64,000 bases of DNA from an uncultured Oscillospiraceae bacterium (GTDB taxonomy: Bacteria; Bacillota; Clostridia; Oscillospirales; Oscillospiraceae): positions 1 to 64,000 of the forward strand of contig CAKUGQ010000012.1 of assembly GCA_934654755.1 (NCBI GenBank), written 5' to 3'. The translations under genes and the position numbers were made by a program. Position 1 is the stretch's first letter. Each line of letters starts with the position of its first letter. Positions 29,349 through 38,636 of this stretch are shown here, piece after piece. The notes beneath the pieces were generated by a model. That model saw nothing but the letters and a program-made list of their open reading frames with translations, searched no databases and was not told where the DNA came from.

Positions 29349-31760
29349 GTGAACGAACAAAAGGAATTTGAATTGCTGCCTGTTCTGCCGCTTCGCGGCC
29401 TGGTCGGCTTTCCGAAGATCTCCGTGCATTTTGATGTCGGACGTGAGCAGTCGATCCGTGCCGTGGAGGCGGCTATGGCCGCCGACCAGCGAATCTTTCT
29501 GCTGACACAACTCGACGTGTCGACCGACCAGCCGGGGTTCAAGGATTTGTATTCCGTGGGTACCGTTGCAACCATCCAGCAGGTGCTTAAGCTGCCGGGC
29601 GACGTTGTCCGTGTCCTTGTTACGGGAGAGTACCGTGCTTCGGTCGGAAAAGAGGGGCAGTTGAGCCCTTATATGACGGCAGTTGCGGCTCCCGTTCCGA
29701 ATTATCCGGAACACGCCTCAGAGGTCCGTGTCAAAGCACTGTGCCGTCAGACAATGCATTTGTTTGACGAGTTCATTGATCTGACTCAGCGCCCGCTGCA
29801 GGATGTTCTTCTGAAGATGTTTTCCTGCGACGATCCGGGACTTATCGCTGATCTCGCCGCATCCCATTCCACGCTGGATTATCCGGAAAAAATGAGCATT
29901 CTGCTCCGCTTTACCCCCTCGCAGCGCCTTACCATGCTCAACGACCTGCTTTCACGCGAGCTTGAGGTTCTGCGTATTGAAAATGAGCTTCAGGAAAAGA
30001 CGCACAAGAGCATCGAAAAGGGGCAGCGCGAGTATTTTCTGCGCGAGCAGATGCGGGTGATTCGCGACGAGCTCGGTGAGGGCGACGAGGATGCAGAGCT
30101 GGAGCAGTATCGCCGCAGCCTGAAAAAGCTGGAGCTTTCGCAGGAGGCGCACGATAAACTGGAGAAGGAAATCGCCAGACTGGGTAAGCAGCCCTTCGGC
30201 TCTGCGGAGGCGGCAGTCATTCGCGGCTATCTTGACGTGGTATTTGCTCTGCCATGGAATAAGCGGAGCAAGGAGCGGGTGGACGTGGCTGCCGCACAGA
30301 AAATTCTGGACAACGATCATTTCGGCCTGGAAAAGGTCAAAAAGCGTATTCTGGAGATCCTGGCCGTAAAGCAGCTTGCGCCTGAGCTTCCGGGGCAGAT
30401 CATCTGCCTTGTCGGGCCTCCGGGGGTTGGCAAGACGTCCATTGCCTCCAGCGTCGCACACGCGCTGGGACGCAGGCTTGCGCGTATTTCACTCGGCGGT
30501 ATCCATGATGAATCCGAGATTCGCGGCCATCGCAAGACCTATGTTGGAGCGATGCCCGGCCGTATTCTTGAGGCAATCAGCCGCGCAGGCACAAAAAACC
30601 CGCTGCTCCTGCTTGACGAAGTGGACAAGCTGGGCAGTGATTACCGCGGCGACCCGTCGGCGGCACTGCTTGAGGTGCTCGATTCTGAGCAGAACGGCAG
30701 TTTCCGTGACCACTACCTTGAGATCCCCTTTGATCTGAGCGAGTGTATGTTTATCACTACCGCAAATACGACGGATACCATTCCCAGACCGCTTCTCGAC
30801 CGCATGGAAGTGATTGAGCTCGGCTCCTATACCGATGAAGAAAAACTCATGATCACAAAGCAACATCTTTTGCCGAAGCAGCTTAAGCGTCACGGCCTAA
30901 AGCGCACGCAGCTTCGTGTGACGGATGATGCCCTCAGGGAAATGATCTACTGCTATACCCGTGAGTCCGGGGTGCGCAATCTGGAACGTGAGATCACGTC
31001 TCTGTGCCGCAAGGCCGATGCCATGCTTGTCGCGGATGAGCAGCTGAAGCACGTCAGCGTGACAGCGAAAAATCTGCCGGAGCTTCTGGGCCCGAAGAAG
31101 TACCTGCCGGACAAGATGCCGACAGGGGACACCGTCGGCCTCGTGACGGGACTTGCATGGACGGCGGTTGGCGGAGAAACACTTCAGGTCGAGTGTAACG
31201 TTATGGAGGGCAGCGGCAAGCTGAACCTGACCGGCAATCTCGGGGATGTTATGAAGGAGTCTGTGCAGGCGGCACTGAGCTATATCCGAAGCCGCGCCGA
31301 TGCACTCGGCATTGCCCCGGACTTCTATAGGACAAAGGATATCCATGTCCACTTTCCTGAGGGAGCCGTACCGAAGGATGGGCCTTCCGCCGGTATCACC
31401 GTTTGTACGGCGATGGTTTCCGCGTTGACGGACATTCCTGTGCGCAGTGACATTGCCATGACCGGCGAGATATCCATTCGAGGGCGCGTGCTGCCCATCG
31501 GCGGCCTGCGTGAGAAGACAATGGCTGCGCTGCGCTACGGTGTGCACCATGTGATTATCCCAAAAGAAAATGAAAAAGATCTTGCCGAGATTGATCAGAC
31601 GGTGCGGCGGGCGCTGAACTTCACCGTTGTTGAGCATGCCGATCAGGTGCTCGAGGCTGCACTGGAGATTCCCGTGCGCAAGTCGGACGGCCGACCGAAG
31701 AAGGAGCCGTTTCCAATTTTGCCGGATACTCTCGGAAAGAAGCCGGAGATGCGCCAATGA
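29349..31760 (+). CDS. lon: ATP-dependent protease Lon
   Basis: AAA+ serine protease for damaged proteins. About 803 residues: N-terminal substrate-binding domain (LPVLPLRGLVGFPK), Walker A GPPGVGKTSIA, Walker B LLLLDEVDKLG, and the protease domain with catalytic Ser in KDGPSAGIT and Lys in IGGLREKTMAALR. GTG at 29349 is preceded by AAAGGAG with five bases between. Its stop overlaps the engB start by four bases. Confidence 0.96.
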   Translation: MNEQKEFELLPVLPLRGLVGFPKISVHFDVGREQSIRAVEAAMAADQRIFLLTQLDVSTDQPGFKDLYSVGTVATIQQVLKLPGDVVRVLVTGEYRASVGKEGQLSPYMTAVAAPVPNYPEHASEVRVKALCRQTMHLFDEFIDLTQRPLQDVLLKMFSCDDPGLIADLAASHSTLDYPEKMSILLRFTPSQRLTMLNDLLSRELEVLRIENELQEKTHKSIEKGQREYFLREQMRVIRDELGEGDEDAELEQYRRSLKKLELSQEAHDKLEKEIARLGKQPFGSAEAAVIRGYLDVVFALPWNKRSKERVDVAAAQKILDNDHFGLEKVKKRILEILAVKQLAPELPGQIICLVGPPGVGKTSIASSVAHALGRRLARISLGGIHDESEIRGHRKTYVGAMPGRILEAISRAGTKNPLLLLDEVDKLGSDYRGDPSAALLEVLDSEQNGSFRDHYLEIPFDLSECMFITTANTTDTIPRPLLDRMEVIELGSYTDEEKLMITKQHLLPKQLKRHGLKRTQLRVTDDALREMIYCYTRESGVRNLEREITSLCRKADAMLVADEQLKHVSVTAKNLPELLGPKKYLPDKMPTGDTVGLVTGLAWTAVGGETLQVECNVMEGSGKLNLTGNLGDVMKESVQAALSYIRSRADALGIAPDFYRTKDIHVHFPEGAVPKDGPSAGITVCTAMVSALTDIPVRSDIAMTGEISIRGRVLPIGGLREKTMAALRYGVHHVIIPKENEKDLAEIDQTVRRALNFTVVEHADQVLEAALEIPVRKSDGRPKKEPFPILPDTLGKKPEMRQ

Positions 31761-32344
31761 ATCTTCAAAATGTGGAATTTGTCTGTTCTGCGGCCAAACC
31801 GGCCGATCTTCCGTCGGACGGCGTACCGCAGATTGCCTTTGCCGGTAAGTCAAATGTCGGAAAGTCCTCCGTACTGAATTGCATCCTGCGGCGGAAGAAT
31901 TTTGCCCGTGTCGGGCAGATGCCCGGCAAGACCGTGCATATCAATTTTTTCCGTGTTGATGAGCGCGCATACTTTGTCGATCTTCCAGGTTACGGCTATG
32001 CGAAGGTCAGCCAGAGTGAAAAGGATCGTTGGGGAAAGCTCATGGAGCAGTATTTTGCTCGCCCGGAAGCGCTGGCACTTGGTGTGATGATTGTTGATGC
32101 CCGCCACGAACCGACAAAGCTCGACTGCGTTATGGCGGAGCTGTTCTTCGGAACGCAGAAGCCCTTTGTCGTTGTCGCCAATAAGCTTGACAAGCTCAAA
32201 AAAAGCGAAGTCGAGCCGAATCTGGGGCGTATTCGTGAAGTATTACGTTTGCCCGATGAATTGCCGCTGATCCCGTTTTCCGCCGAAAAGGGGACGGGAC
32301 GCGAGCTGCTTCTGACGCAGATTCTGCACGCCTGCGGAGAATAA
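31757..32344 (+). CDS. engB: Ribosome biogenesis GTPase YsxC/EngB
   Basis: TrmE-Era-EngA-EngB-Septin-like GTPase needed for 50S assembly. 195 residues with G1 GKSNVGKSS, G3 DLPGYGYAK and G4 NKLDKL. Coupled to lon by ATGA overlap, as in other Firmicutes (lon-ysxC). Confidence 0.96.
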   Translation: MNLQNVEFVCSAAKPADLPSDGVPQIAFAGKSNVGKSSVLNCILRRKNFARVGQMPGKTVHINFFRVDERAYFVDLPGYGYAKVSQSEKDRWGKLMEQYFARPEALALGVMIVDARHEPTKLDCVMAELFFGTQKPFVVVANKLDKLKKSEVEPNLGRIREVLRLPDELPLIPFSAEKGTGRELLLTQILHACGE

Positions 32345-32348
32345 AGCG

Positions 32349-32372
32349 AAAGGGGACCGCACGGTTCCCTTT
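32349..32372 (+). terminator. Terminator after engB
   Basis: A 10-bp stem (32349-32358 with 32363-32372, one G-T pair) around GCAC, with a T-run at 32378-32383. Confidence 0.75.
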
Positions 32373-32385
32373 CTGCATTTTTTAG

Positions 32386-32414
32386 TTGCACGGCGAGGGA
32401 AACAATGGTATAAT
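32386..32414 (+). promoter_or_regulatory. Sigma-A promoter of the scpA operon
   Basis: TTGCAC (32386-32391), 17-base spacer, TATAAT (32409-32414). Confidence 0.7.
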
Positions 32415-32442
32415 ACTCCCGAGAAAGCAAAGAGGGGCGTGC

Positions 32443-33240
32443 ATGGAAGAACCGAGATACCATCTTTCCGGCATTTTGCGCGGCAAGGACGCGCTGCCGG
32501 AGGATTTTGACGGGCCGCTGGATGTGATTTTCCAGCTTTTAAGCAAGAATAAAATAGAAATTCAGGATGTGAGTATCACCTCCATTCTGGAGCAGTATCT
32601 GGCCTATCTGGACGAGCGGAAACGATTGGACATGGAGATTGCGAGCGAGTTTATCGCGATGGCCTCCCACCTGATGCTCATTAAGACCAAAATGCTCCTC
32701 TCCGCCGCGGAGCGCGAAGAGGCTATGAGCGAGATGGAGCTTCTGATCCGCTCCCTGGAGGAGCGGCAGCGAGCGGAGGCTTTCGAGCAGATCCGTATTG
32801 CCGTAGCCTTCCTGGAGCCGAGAAACGAGATCGGATGTAACTGCTTTGTTAAACAACCGGAGCCGCTGACTCCGGACAAGACCTACCGCTATCGCCATGA
32901 ACCGGAGGATCTTTTGCGTGCCTACGCAACGCTTGCCGAGCGCAGCGAGAGACGTCTGCCGCCGCCGGTAGCGCATTTTTCCGGTATTGTCGGCGTTGAA
33001 CCGTATTCCGTGACGAAAAAAGCCGGTCAGCTCCTGAAAAAACTGCTGATGCGCGGCGTCGAGAAGTTCCGCAGCCTGTTCATCGGAAGCCGCACCCGCA
33101 GTGAAATCGTTGCGACATTTTTGGCGGTACTGGAGCTATGCCGTCTGCATTCGGTCACGATCGAAGAGGATGGCGGCGAGCTGAATGTTTGCTTTGCCAG
33201 ATTGCCGGAGGAGGGGGAGGACGTCGATGGAACAAACTGA
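32443..33240 (+). CDS. scpA: Segregation and condensation protein A (kleisin)
   Basis: Kleisin that bridges SMC heads in the bacterial condensin. 265 residues; N-terminal FDGPLDVIFQLL and the helical region after it are typical, and the C-terminal winged helix is followed by an acidic tail. ATG at 32443 follows AGAGGGG. Overlaps scpB by 14 bases. Confidence 0.94.
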   Translation: MEEPRYHLSGILRGKDALPEDFDGPLDVIFQLLSKNKIEIQDVSITSILEQYLAYLDERKRLDMEIASEFIAMASHLMLIKTKMLLSAAEREEAMSEMELLIRSLEERQRAEAFEQIRIAVAFLEPRNEIGCNCFVKQPEPLTPDKTYRYRHEPEDLLRAYATLAERSERRLPPPVAHFSGIVGVEPYSVTKKAGQLLKKLLMRGVEKFRSLFIGSRTRSEIVATFLAVLELCRLHSVTIEEDGGELNVCFARLPEEGEDVDGTN

Positions 33241-33793
33241 ATTGATTCGCGTGATCGAGGCGATCCTGTTCGCTGCCGGAGAACCTGTTGAGCTTGAGCG
33301 GCTGGCGTTTGCTGCGGAGTGCGATCCGACGGAGGTGGAAGCCGCCGTTACGGAGCTTTCTGACGAGCTGGCCTTTGCGAGGCGCGGCATTCGCCTTGTT
33401 CGGTTGGGAAGCTGCTGCCAACTTTGCACCTCCGGAGAAATGTCCGGATATGTCACAAAAGCGTTGGAAACTCGCAAGCCGCCGCGTCTTTCTGCCTCTC
33501 AGCTTGAGACATTGACGATCATTGCCTACTATCAGCCCGCGACGCGTGCCTATGTGGAACAGCTGCGCGGCGTAGACAGTGCTTACACCGTCGGCGCACT
33601 TCTGAATAAAAAGTTGATTGAGGAATGCGGACGGCTCAATGTACCGGGTCGGCCGATCCTGTATCGTACGACCCCCGATTTTTTGCGAACTTTCGGACTT
33701 TCGTCTCTTGACGAGCTGCCCGAAATCAATAAGATGCAGTTCGGAAAGGCCGAGCTGCCTGAAAACGAATCAAAGGAGAGTGCTGAAGCATGA
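33227..33793 (+). CDS. scpB: Segregation and condensation protein B
   Basis: Dimeric winged-helix partner of ScpA and SMC. 188 residues; IEAILFAAGEPVEL at the N-terminus and LSASQLETLTIIAYYQP plus RGVDS are the family landmarks. ATG at 33227 lies inside the end of scpA, with a strong GGAGG site. The next gene overlaps its stop by four bases. Confidence 0.95.
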   Translation: MEQTELIRVIEAILFAAGEPVELERLAFAAECDPTEVEAAVTELSDELAFARRGIRLVRLGSCCQLCTSGEMSGYVTKALETRKPPRLSASQLETLTIIAYYQPATRAYVEQLRGVDSAYTVGALLNKKLIEECGRLNVPGRPILYRTTPDFLRTFGLSSLDELPEINKMQFGKAELPENESKESAEA

Positions 33794-34173
33794 GCCAAAA
33801 TGTTTCCGATCTGCTGGGCGCATCAATGAGCAAGGTGCGAGAAATGGTGGACAGCAACACCGTTGTCGGCAGTCCGATCACACTGAACGAAACAACTACC
33901 ATGATTCCTGTATGTAAGGTGAGCTTCGGTGTCGCCTCCGGCGGTGCGGATCTGAGCGCAAAGGCGCCTGCAACGAGCGGCTCGTTCGGCGGCGGTGCGG
34001 GCTGCGGTGTAAAGATTACGCCGATTGCCATGGTGATCCTGCAGGGCGAGCGTGTGCGTGTCGTCCCGGTCGAGGTTCCCCCTGCGACACCTGCGGAGCG
34101 TGTGATCGATCTGATTCCGGAGCTGGTGGACAAACTTACTGCATTAAAAAAGGAAGATATTTCCGAACTTTGA
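33790..34173 (+). CDS. ytfJ: Spore protein YtfJ (GerW family)
   Basis: 127 residues with the typical N-terminal VVGSPITLNETTTMIPVCKVSFGV and glycine-rich GGGAGCGVKITPIAML-like core. In Bacillus it is a spore-core protein linked to germination; expression is under a forespore sigma factor there. Here it is translationally coupled to scpB, so at least some transcript would come from the vegetative operon promoter; no forespore promoter was recognised by eye. Confidence 0.9.
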   Translation: MSQNVSDLLGASMSKVREMVDSNTVVGSPITLNETTTMIPVCKVSFGVASGGADLSAKAPATSGSFGGGAGCGVKITPIAMVILQGERVRVVPVEVPPATPAERVIDLIPELVDKLTALKKEDISEL

Positions 34174-34191
34174 CCCGCAAGTTTTCCGACA

Positions 34192-34214
34192 CATCGGGCA
34201 AGCTATGCCCGGTG
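34192..34214 (+). promoter_or_regulatory. Hairpin covering the dacF ribosome site
   Basis: A 9-bp stem CATCGGGCA / TGCCCGGTG with loop AGCTA. The best Shine-Dalgarno match for dacF, GGTGAT (34211-34216), lies partly in the 3' arm, so the fold could dampen translation of dacF. Confidence 0.5.
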
Positions 34215-34221
34215 ATGAAGG

Positions 34222-35319
34222 ATGAAATCGATGCTTTTCCGAACGGCAGCTACCCTCGTTGCTGCCGTTCTTTTCTTGATGCCTGTGCTTGCCGTGCCGC
34301 AGACCGACGCAAAATGCGCCGTGTTGATTGATGCGGATACCGGAGCGGTGTTGTATGCGCACAACGCCGAAACCCCCTCGCTCATTGCCAGTACAACCAA
34401 GATCATGACTGCCGTTGTGGCGCTGGAAAGTGCAGAGCTATCGCAGTGCTATACCGTCCCGCCGGAGGCTTGCGGGGTGGAGGGCTCGTCCGTTTATCTG
34501 AAACCGGGGGAGCGACTGACGGTCGAGGAGCTGCTGTACTGCATGATGCTCCATTCCGGAAATGATGCCGCCGTAGCGCTTGCGCTGTGCTGCGGCGGAA
34601 CGCTTGATGCATTTGTTCAGAAGATGAACGACAAAGCGCAGGCGTTGTCTTTGAACGGTACGCACTTTGCCAATCCGAACGGATTGGACGATAAAAACAA
34701 TCATTCCACTGCGCTGGACATGGCGCGTCTGACAGCTTATGCGCTGAAAAACGAAAGCTTTGCACGTATCGTATCGAGCCGTACCGCGCTGGTCGGCACA
34801 CGACGTCTGACAAATCATAACCGTCTTCTGTGGTCGATTGAGGGTGCCATGGGTGTAAAGACGGGATTTACCAAGGCGGCCGGCAGAATTCTGGTCAGTG
34901 CTGTCGAGCGTGTCGGACGGCGGCTCATTGCCGTAACGTTCAACGACGGTAACGATTGGCGCGACCATAAAAATCTGTATGACTACGGTTTCGCACTTTA
35001 TGAAACACACACGCTCGCGCGGCGCGGCGAGCCGGTCGGTACGGTGGAGCTGCTCAGCGGTGGACGTGCCGTGCTCTGTGCGGGCTGCGAGGTCCAGGCG
35101 GCGCAGACGGAAAAAGAAACGCTTCGGCTGCGCATTCTCATGCCGAAAGCGGAGTTTTCTGCCGGCTTGCCCGGACAAGCCGCAGGAATCGGCGGCGCCT
35201 TTGCCGGAGAACGCTGCATTGCGACCTTCCCGCTTGTCTGGGGAGACTGGGAGGAATTGGATGGAACGGATACAGAAAATCATATCCGCGCGAGGCATTG
35301 CCTCACGCCGGGCGGCTGA
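34222..35319 (+). CDS. dacF: D-alanyl-D-alanine carboxypeptidase (DacF-like, S11)
   Basis: Penicillin-binding protein that trims peptidoglycan stem peptides. 365 residues: signal peptide (1 to about 24), SxxK in STTK (57-60), SGN in HSGNDAAV (about 113), KTG in GVKTGFTKAAGR (about 213), then the C-terminal beta domain. A membrane-anchoring C-terminal helix is not obvious. In Bacillus dacF is a forespore gene next to spoIIA; here it follows ytfJ, and the start of rluB overlaps its last 59 bases. The dacF/dacB choice is inferred. Confidence 0.88.
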   Translation: MKSMLFRTAATLVAAVLFLMPVLAVPQTDAKCAVLIDADTGAVLYAHNAETPSLIASTTKIMTAVVALESAELSQCYTVPPEACGVEGSSVYLKPGERLTVEELLYCMMLHSGNDAAVALALCCGGTLDAFVQKMNDKAQALSLNGTHFANPNGLDDKNNHSTALDMARLTAYALKNESFARIVSSRTALVGTRRLTNHNRLLWSIEGAMGVKTGFTKAAGRILVSAVERVGRRLIAVTFNDGNDWRDHKNLYDYGFALYETHTLARRGEPVGTVELLSGGRAVLCAGCEVQAAQTEKETLRLRILMPKAEFSAGLPGQAAGIGGAFAGERCIATFPLVWGDWEELDGTDTENHIRARHCLTPGG

Positions 35320-35962
35320 GGCGATGATTACCGCCGGTCGCGTTACGGTCAACGGCCGTGTCTGTACGCTCGGCGACCAAGCCGATGAGACGTGCGACCG
35401 CATCTGCATCGACGGCAGACCGCTGCCCGCACTGCCGGAGCGTGTGTGCGTTATGCTTTATAAGCCACGTGGTTATGTGACGACGCTCAGCGACCCCTTT
35501 GGTCGAAAAACCGTTACGGAGCTGGTAGACTGCGGAACGCGCGTCTACCCCGTTGGACGGTTGGACGCTGATTCCGAGGGTTTACTGCTTTTGACGAACG
35601 ACGGTGCGCTTGCAGATCATTTAATGCGCCCGGCCAATGCGATCGATAAGGAATACGAGGTTACGGTTCGAGGAGAATTGACAGGTGCGGCAGAGCGTTT
35701 GCGCCGCCCGATTGCACTGGACGGCAGAGTTATTTCGCCGCCGTACATAGAGCTTCTGTGGAGGAACAAACGCAAGGCACGCTTCCGCGTGATCATTCAT
35801 GAGGGACGAAACCGCCAGATCCGCCGGATGTGCGAGGCGGCGGGACTTGAGGTTCTGCGGCTGTGCCGCGTGCGGGAGGGATCGTTGCCGCTCGGTGCGC
35901 TGGCGGTCGGAAAATGGCGCTTTTTGACGCCACAGGAGCTTGCGGCGCTAGAAGGGGAATAA
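35261..35962 (+). CDS. rluB: Pseudouridine synthase RluB/RsuA family
   Basis: Isomerises a uridine in rRNA. 233 residues: N-terminal S4 RNA-binding domain (RIQKIISARGIASRRAAEAMI), then the synthase domain with catalytic Asp in GRLDADSEGLLLLTNDG and RNRQIRRMCEA near the end. RluB (23S) is usual in the scpA-scpB-dacF context of Clostridia. ATG at 35261 has GGGAGG upstream, within dacF. Confidence 0.9.
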   Translation: MERIQKIISARGIASRRAAEAMITAGRVTVNGRVCTLGDQADETCDRICIDGRPLPALPERVCVMLYKPRGYVTTLSDPFGRKTVTELVDCGTRVYPVGRLDADSEGLLLLTNDGALADHLMRPANAIDKEYEVTVRGELTGAAERLRRPIALDGRVISPPYIELLWRNKRKARFRVIIHEGRNRQIRRMCEAAGLEVLRLCRVREGSLPLGALAVGKWRFLTPQELAALEGE

Positions 35963-35964
35963 GA

Positions 35965-37200
35965 ATGGTACATATGGGAATCGATCTTCTGGTCGTGGGC
36001 GCAGGCCCTGCCGGTATGTTTGCCGCACTGACGGCGGCGCAGAGGGGAGCACGTGTCGTTTTGCTGGACAAAAACGAGCGGCTCGGGAAGAAGCTCCTCA
36101 TTACCGGAAAAGGCAGGTGCAACGTGACAAATAACTGTACGCCTGAGGAGGTTTTGAAAAACGTCCCCCGAAACGGGCGTTTCCTTTACAGCGCCGTATC
36201 GGCCTTTCCTCCGGCACGGATTATGGAGTTTTTTGAGGCACATGGCTGCCCGCTGAAAACCGAACGCGGCAACCGCGTATTTCCCGTGTCCGACCGCTCG
36301 GCGGACATTGTGAAAGTGCTGGAGCGTGCGCTGAATCGGGTCGGAGTCGAACGAAGACAGGGGCAGGCGCGCGCAGTTTTCGTGCAGGACGGTGCCGTCT
36401 GCGGCGTGCGCACGGAGCAGGGAGTGCTTTCGGCCGGACGGGTACTGCTCGCTACGGGCGGCGCATCCTATCCGTTGACCGGCTCGACCGGTGACGGTTA
36501 TCGCCTGGCCGAGGCTGTGGGACACAGCATTGTCCCGCCGCGCGGTTCGCTGGTGCCGCTGGAATGTGTTGGCGAAGACTGTGCGCAGATGCAGGGGCTT
36601 TCACTGCGGAATACCGGTCTTAAGCTGATTGACTCCGGGGGGAAAACCGCTTACAGCGAGCTGGGAGAACTGCTTTTTACACATTTCGGCCTGTCCGGAC
36701 CTACGATTCTTTCCGCGTCGGCGCATTTGAAGGAAGGCGAGCGCTATAGGGTCATACTTGACCTCAAGCCTGCGCTGGATGAGCAGACGCTTGACGCGCG
36801 CCTGCTGCGCGACTTTGAAAAATATGCAAACCGGACAATGGAGAATGCGGTGGCCGATCTTTACCCGCAGTCCCTGATCCCGGTTATCCTTCGCCGCGCG
36901 GGAATTGACGCGCGATTAAAAGCCAACTCACTTACCAAGGTACAACGCCGTGCGCTCCTGGAGCAGACGAAACGTTTTTCACTGGAGGTCTCCGGACAAC
37001 GCCCCGTTGCGGAGGCCATTGTGACGCGCGGAGGCGTGAATGTACGCGAAGTCGATCCAAAGACCATGCAATCCAAGCTCGTGCGAGGCCTGTCCTTTGC
37101 CGGGGAGCTTTTGGACTGCGATGCCTACACCGGCGGCTTCAACCTGCAGATCGCGTGGTCCACCGGGTACTGCGCAGGAATGTATTGTTTAGAAGGATAG
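35965..37200 (+). CDS. FAD-dependent flavoprotein, HI0933/BaiN-like
   Basis: 411 residues. N-terminal Rossmann FAD loop VVGAGPAGMFAAL and dinucleotide region, then GKGRCNVTNNC, a conserved HI0933 family stretch, LLATGGASYPLTGSTGDGY, and the C-terminal TRGGVNVREVDPKTM with FAGELLDCDAYTGGFN. Members are widely conserved with unclear physiology; a few gut strains use a relative as a bile-acid (NADPH) reductase, which is not implied here. Start ATG at 35965 after AAGGGG; ATG 35974 is possible. Confidence 0.85.
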   Translation: MVHMGIDLLVVGAGPAGMFAALTAAQRGARVVLLDKNERLGKKLLITGKGRCNVTNNCTPEEVLKNVPRNGRFLYSAVSAFPPARIMEFFEAHGCPLKTERGNRVFPVSDRSADIVKVLERALNRVGVERRQGQARAVFVQDGAVCGVRTEQGVLSAGRVLLATGGASYPLTGSTGDGYRLAEAVGHSIVPPRGSLVPLECVGEDCAQMQGLSLRNTGLKLIDSGGKTAYSELGELLFTHFGLSGPTILSASAHLKEGERYRVILDLKPALDEQTLDARLLRDFEKYANRTMENAVADLYPQSLIPVILRRAGIDARLKANSLTKVQRRALLEQTKRFSLEVSGQRPVAEAIVTRGGVNVREVDPKTMQSKLVRGLSFAGELLDCDAYTGGFNLQIAWSTGYCAGMYCLEG

Positions 37201-37293
37201 CGTTTTGTTTCGTGCATAATGCAGACATCCGCCCCTTTTTTTCGTGCACTGTGTATGAATGTTGCAGAAATTCGTAAATATGTGCAGAATTGA

Positions 37294-37322
37294 TTGACAG
37301 GACGGCGGGAAATTGTTATAAT
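37294..37322 (+). promoter_or_regulatory. Consensus sigma-A promoter for cmk
   Basis: TTGACA (37294-37299), 17-base spacer, TATAAT (37317-37322): a full consensus match. Confidence 0.85.
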
Positions 37323-37350
37323 AATACGAGTTTTAGGTTTGGAGTGGATT

Positions 37351-38034
37351 ATGAAGCGTTCGACCATTTCCGTCGCAGTCGACGGCCCGGCAGGAGCGGG
37401 AAAAAGCACCGTGGCACGCAGTGCTGCGGCGCAGCTCGGCTTTGTATATGCCGATACGGGTGCGATTTATCGTACCGTGGGTCTGGCGGTGCTCCGCCGT
37501 GGTATTTCACCGGATGATGTGACAGGCGTTACGGCGTTGCTGCCGCTGCTTCGGATTCGTTTACAATGGTCCGACGACGGCCGCCAACACAGCCTGCTTG
37601 ACGGTGAGGATGTCAGTGAGGCGATTCGTGCTTCCGAGGTTTCCGACGCTGCCTCGCGCGTTTCGGCCATTCCTTCCGTTCGTGCTTTTCTGCTGCAGAT
37701 GCAGCGCGATATTGCCGGGACACACAGTGTTATTATGGACGGCCGTGACATCGGTACCGTCGTCCTGCCCGATGCTACCGTGAAGGTTTTTCTGACGGCC
37801 TCCGCCGAGGTTCGCGCCCGACGCCGCTGCGCAGAGCTTGCGCAAAGGGGAGCGGCTGCCGATTATGAGACGATCCTGCAGCAGCTCCGGCAGCGTGATG
37901 CGCGCGATGCCGGACGTGAGGTCGCTCCGCTGCGGCCGGCACGGGACAGCGTGTTGCTTGATACGACCGACCTGACTCAGGAGGATAGCATTTCCCGTCT
38001 GGTCGAGATTATTCGCGAGAGGACTGGACTATGA
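37351..38034 (+). CDS. cmk: Cytidylate kinase
   Basis: Phosphorylates CMP/dCMP. 227 residues: Walker A GPAGAGKST at the N-terminus, GRDIGTVVLPDA, and the LID with RARRRCAEL. ATG at 37351 follows TTGGAGTGG. The order cmk-plsC-ispH/S1 recurs across Clostridia. Confidence 0.96.
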   Translation: MKRSTISVAVDGPAGAGKSTVARSAAAQLGFVYADTGAIYRTVGLAVLRRGISPDDVTGVTALLPLLRIRLQWSDDGRQHSLLDGEDVSEAIRASEVSDAASRVSAIPSVRAFLLQMQRDIAGTHSVIMDGRDIGTVVLPDATVKVFLTASAEVRARRRCAELAQRGAAADYETILQQLRQRDARDAGREVAPLRPARDSVLLDTTDLTQEDSISRLVEIIRERTGL

Positions 38035-38636
38035 TCCGCGTTTCTCAGGGCTTTTACCGCTTTGTCCGCATCCCTGCCACCGTTGTGATGCGATTTTTAC
38101 ATCCCATTGTCCGCATTTCCGGCAGGGAAAACCTCCCGGAAGGACCGTGTGTTCTATGCGGAAATCATCGTGCGCTGACCGACCCGATCTGGATTGTCTT
38201 GGCCGGGAGATTTCGCCGCGTACCGCGTACCATGGCGAAGAAGGAACTGATCGACACGCCGGTCATCGGCTCGCTGGTGCAGGTTGTCGGCGCATTTCCC
38301 GTAGATCGCGATCACAATGACATTGGCGCGATCAAGACTGCGCTCCGCGTGCTTCGCGATGGCGACAAGCTTATGATCTTCCCTGAGGGAACGCGTGTGC
38401 GGAGGGGGAAGGTGTCGCAGCCGCACTCCGGCGCCATGCTCATCGCTTCGCGTGCCGGCGTGCCCGTCATTCCCGTGTATACAAGTCTCAACCGTCGCTT
38501 CTGGGCGCCGCTCGAGGTGTGCTTCGGGAAGCCGATCTTTCCGAACCCGGATGGCCGAAAGCTGACGCAGGAGGAGCTTGATGATAAAACGGCGGAAATG
38601 ATGAAAACGATTTATGCGATGGGGCAGACACGATGA
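38031..38636 (+). CDS. plsC: 1-acyl-sn-glycerol-3-phosphate acyltransferase
   Basis: Adds the second acyl chain to make phosphatidic acid, the substrate of CdsA. 201 residues with HX4D in CGNHRALTDP, and FPEGTR. Start overlaps the cmk stop by four bases; the stop overlaps the next start likewise. Confidence 0.93.
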   Translation: MIRVSQGFYRFVRIPATVVMRFLHPIVRISGRENLPEGPCVLCGNHRALTDPIWIVLAGRFRRVPRTMAKKELIDTPVIGSLVQVVGAFPVDRDHNDIGAIKTALRVLRDGDKLMIFPEGTRVRRGKVSQPHSGAMLIASRAGVPVIPVYTSLNRRFWAPLEVCFGKPIFPNPDGRKLTQEELDDKTAEMMKTIYAMGQTR

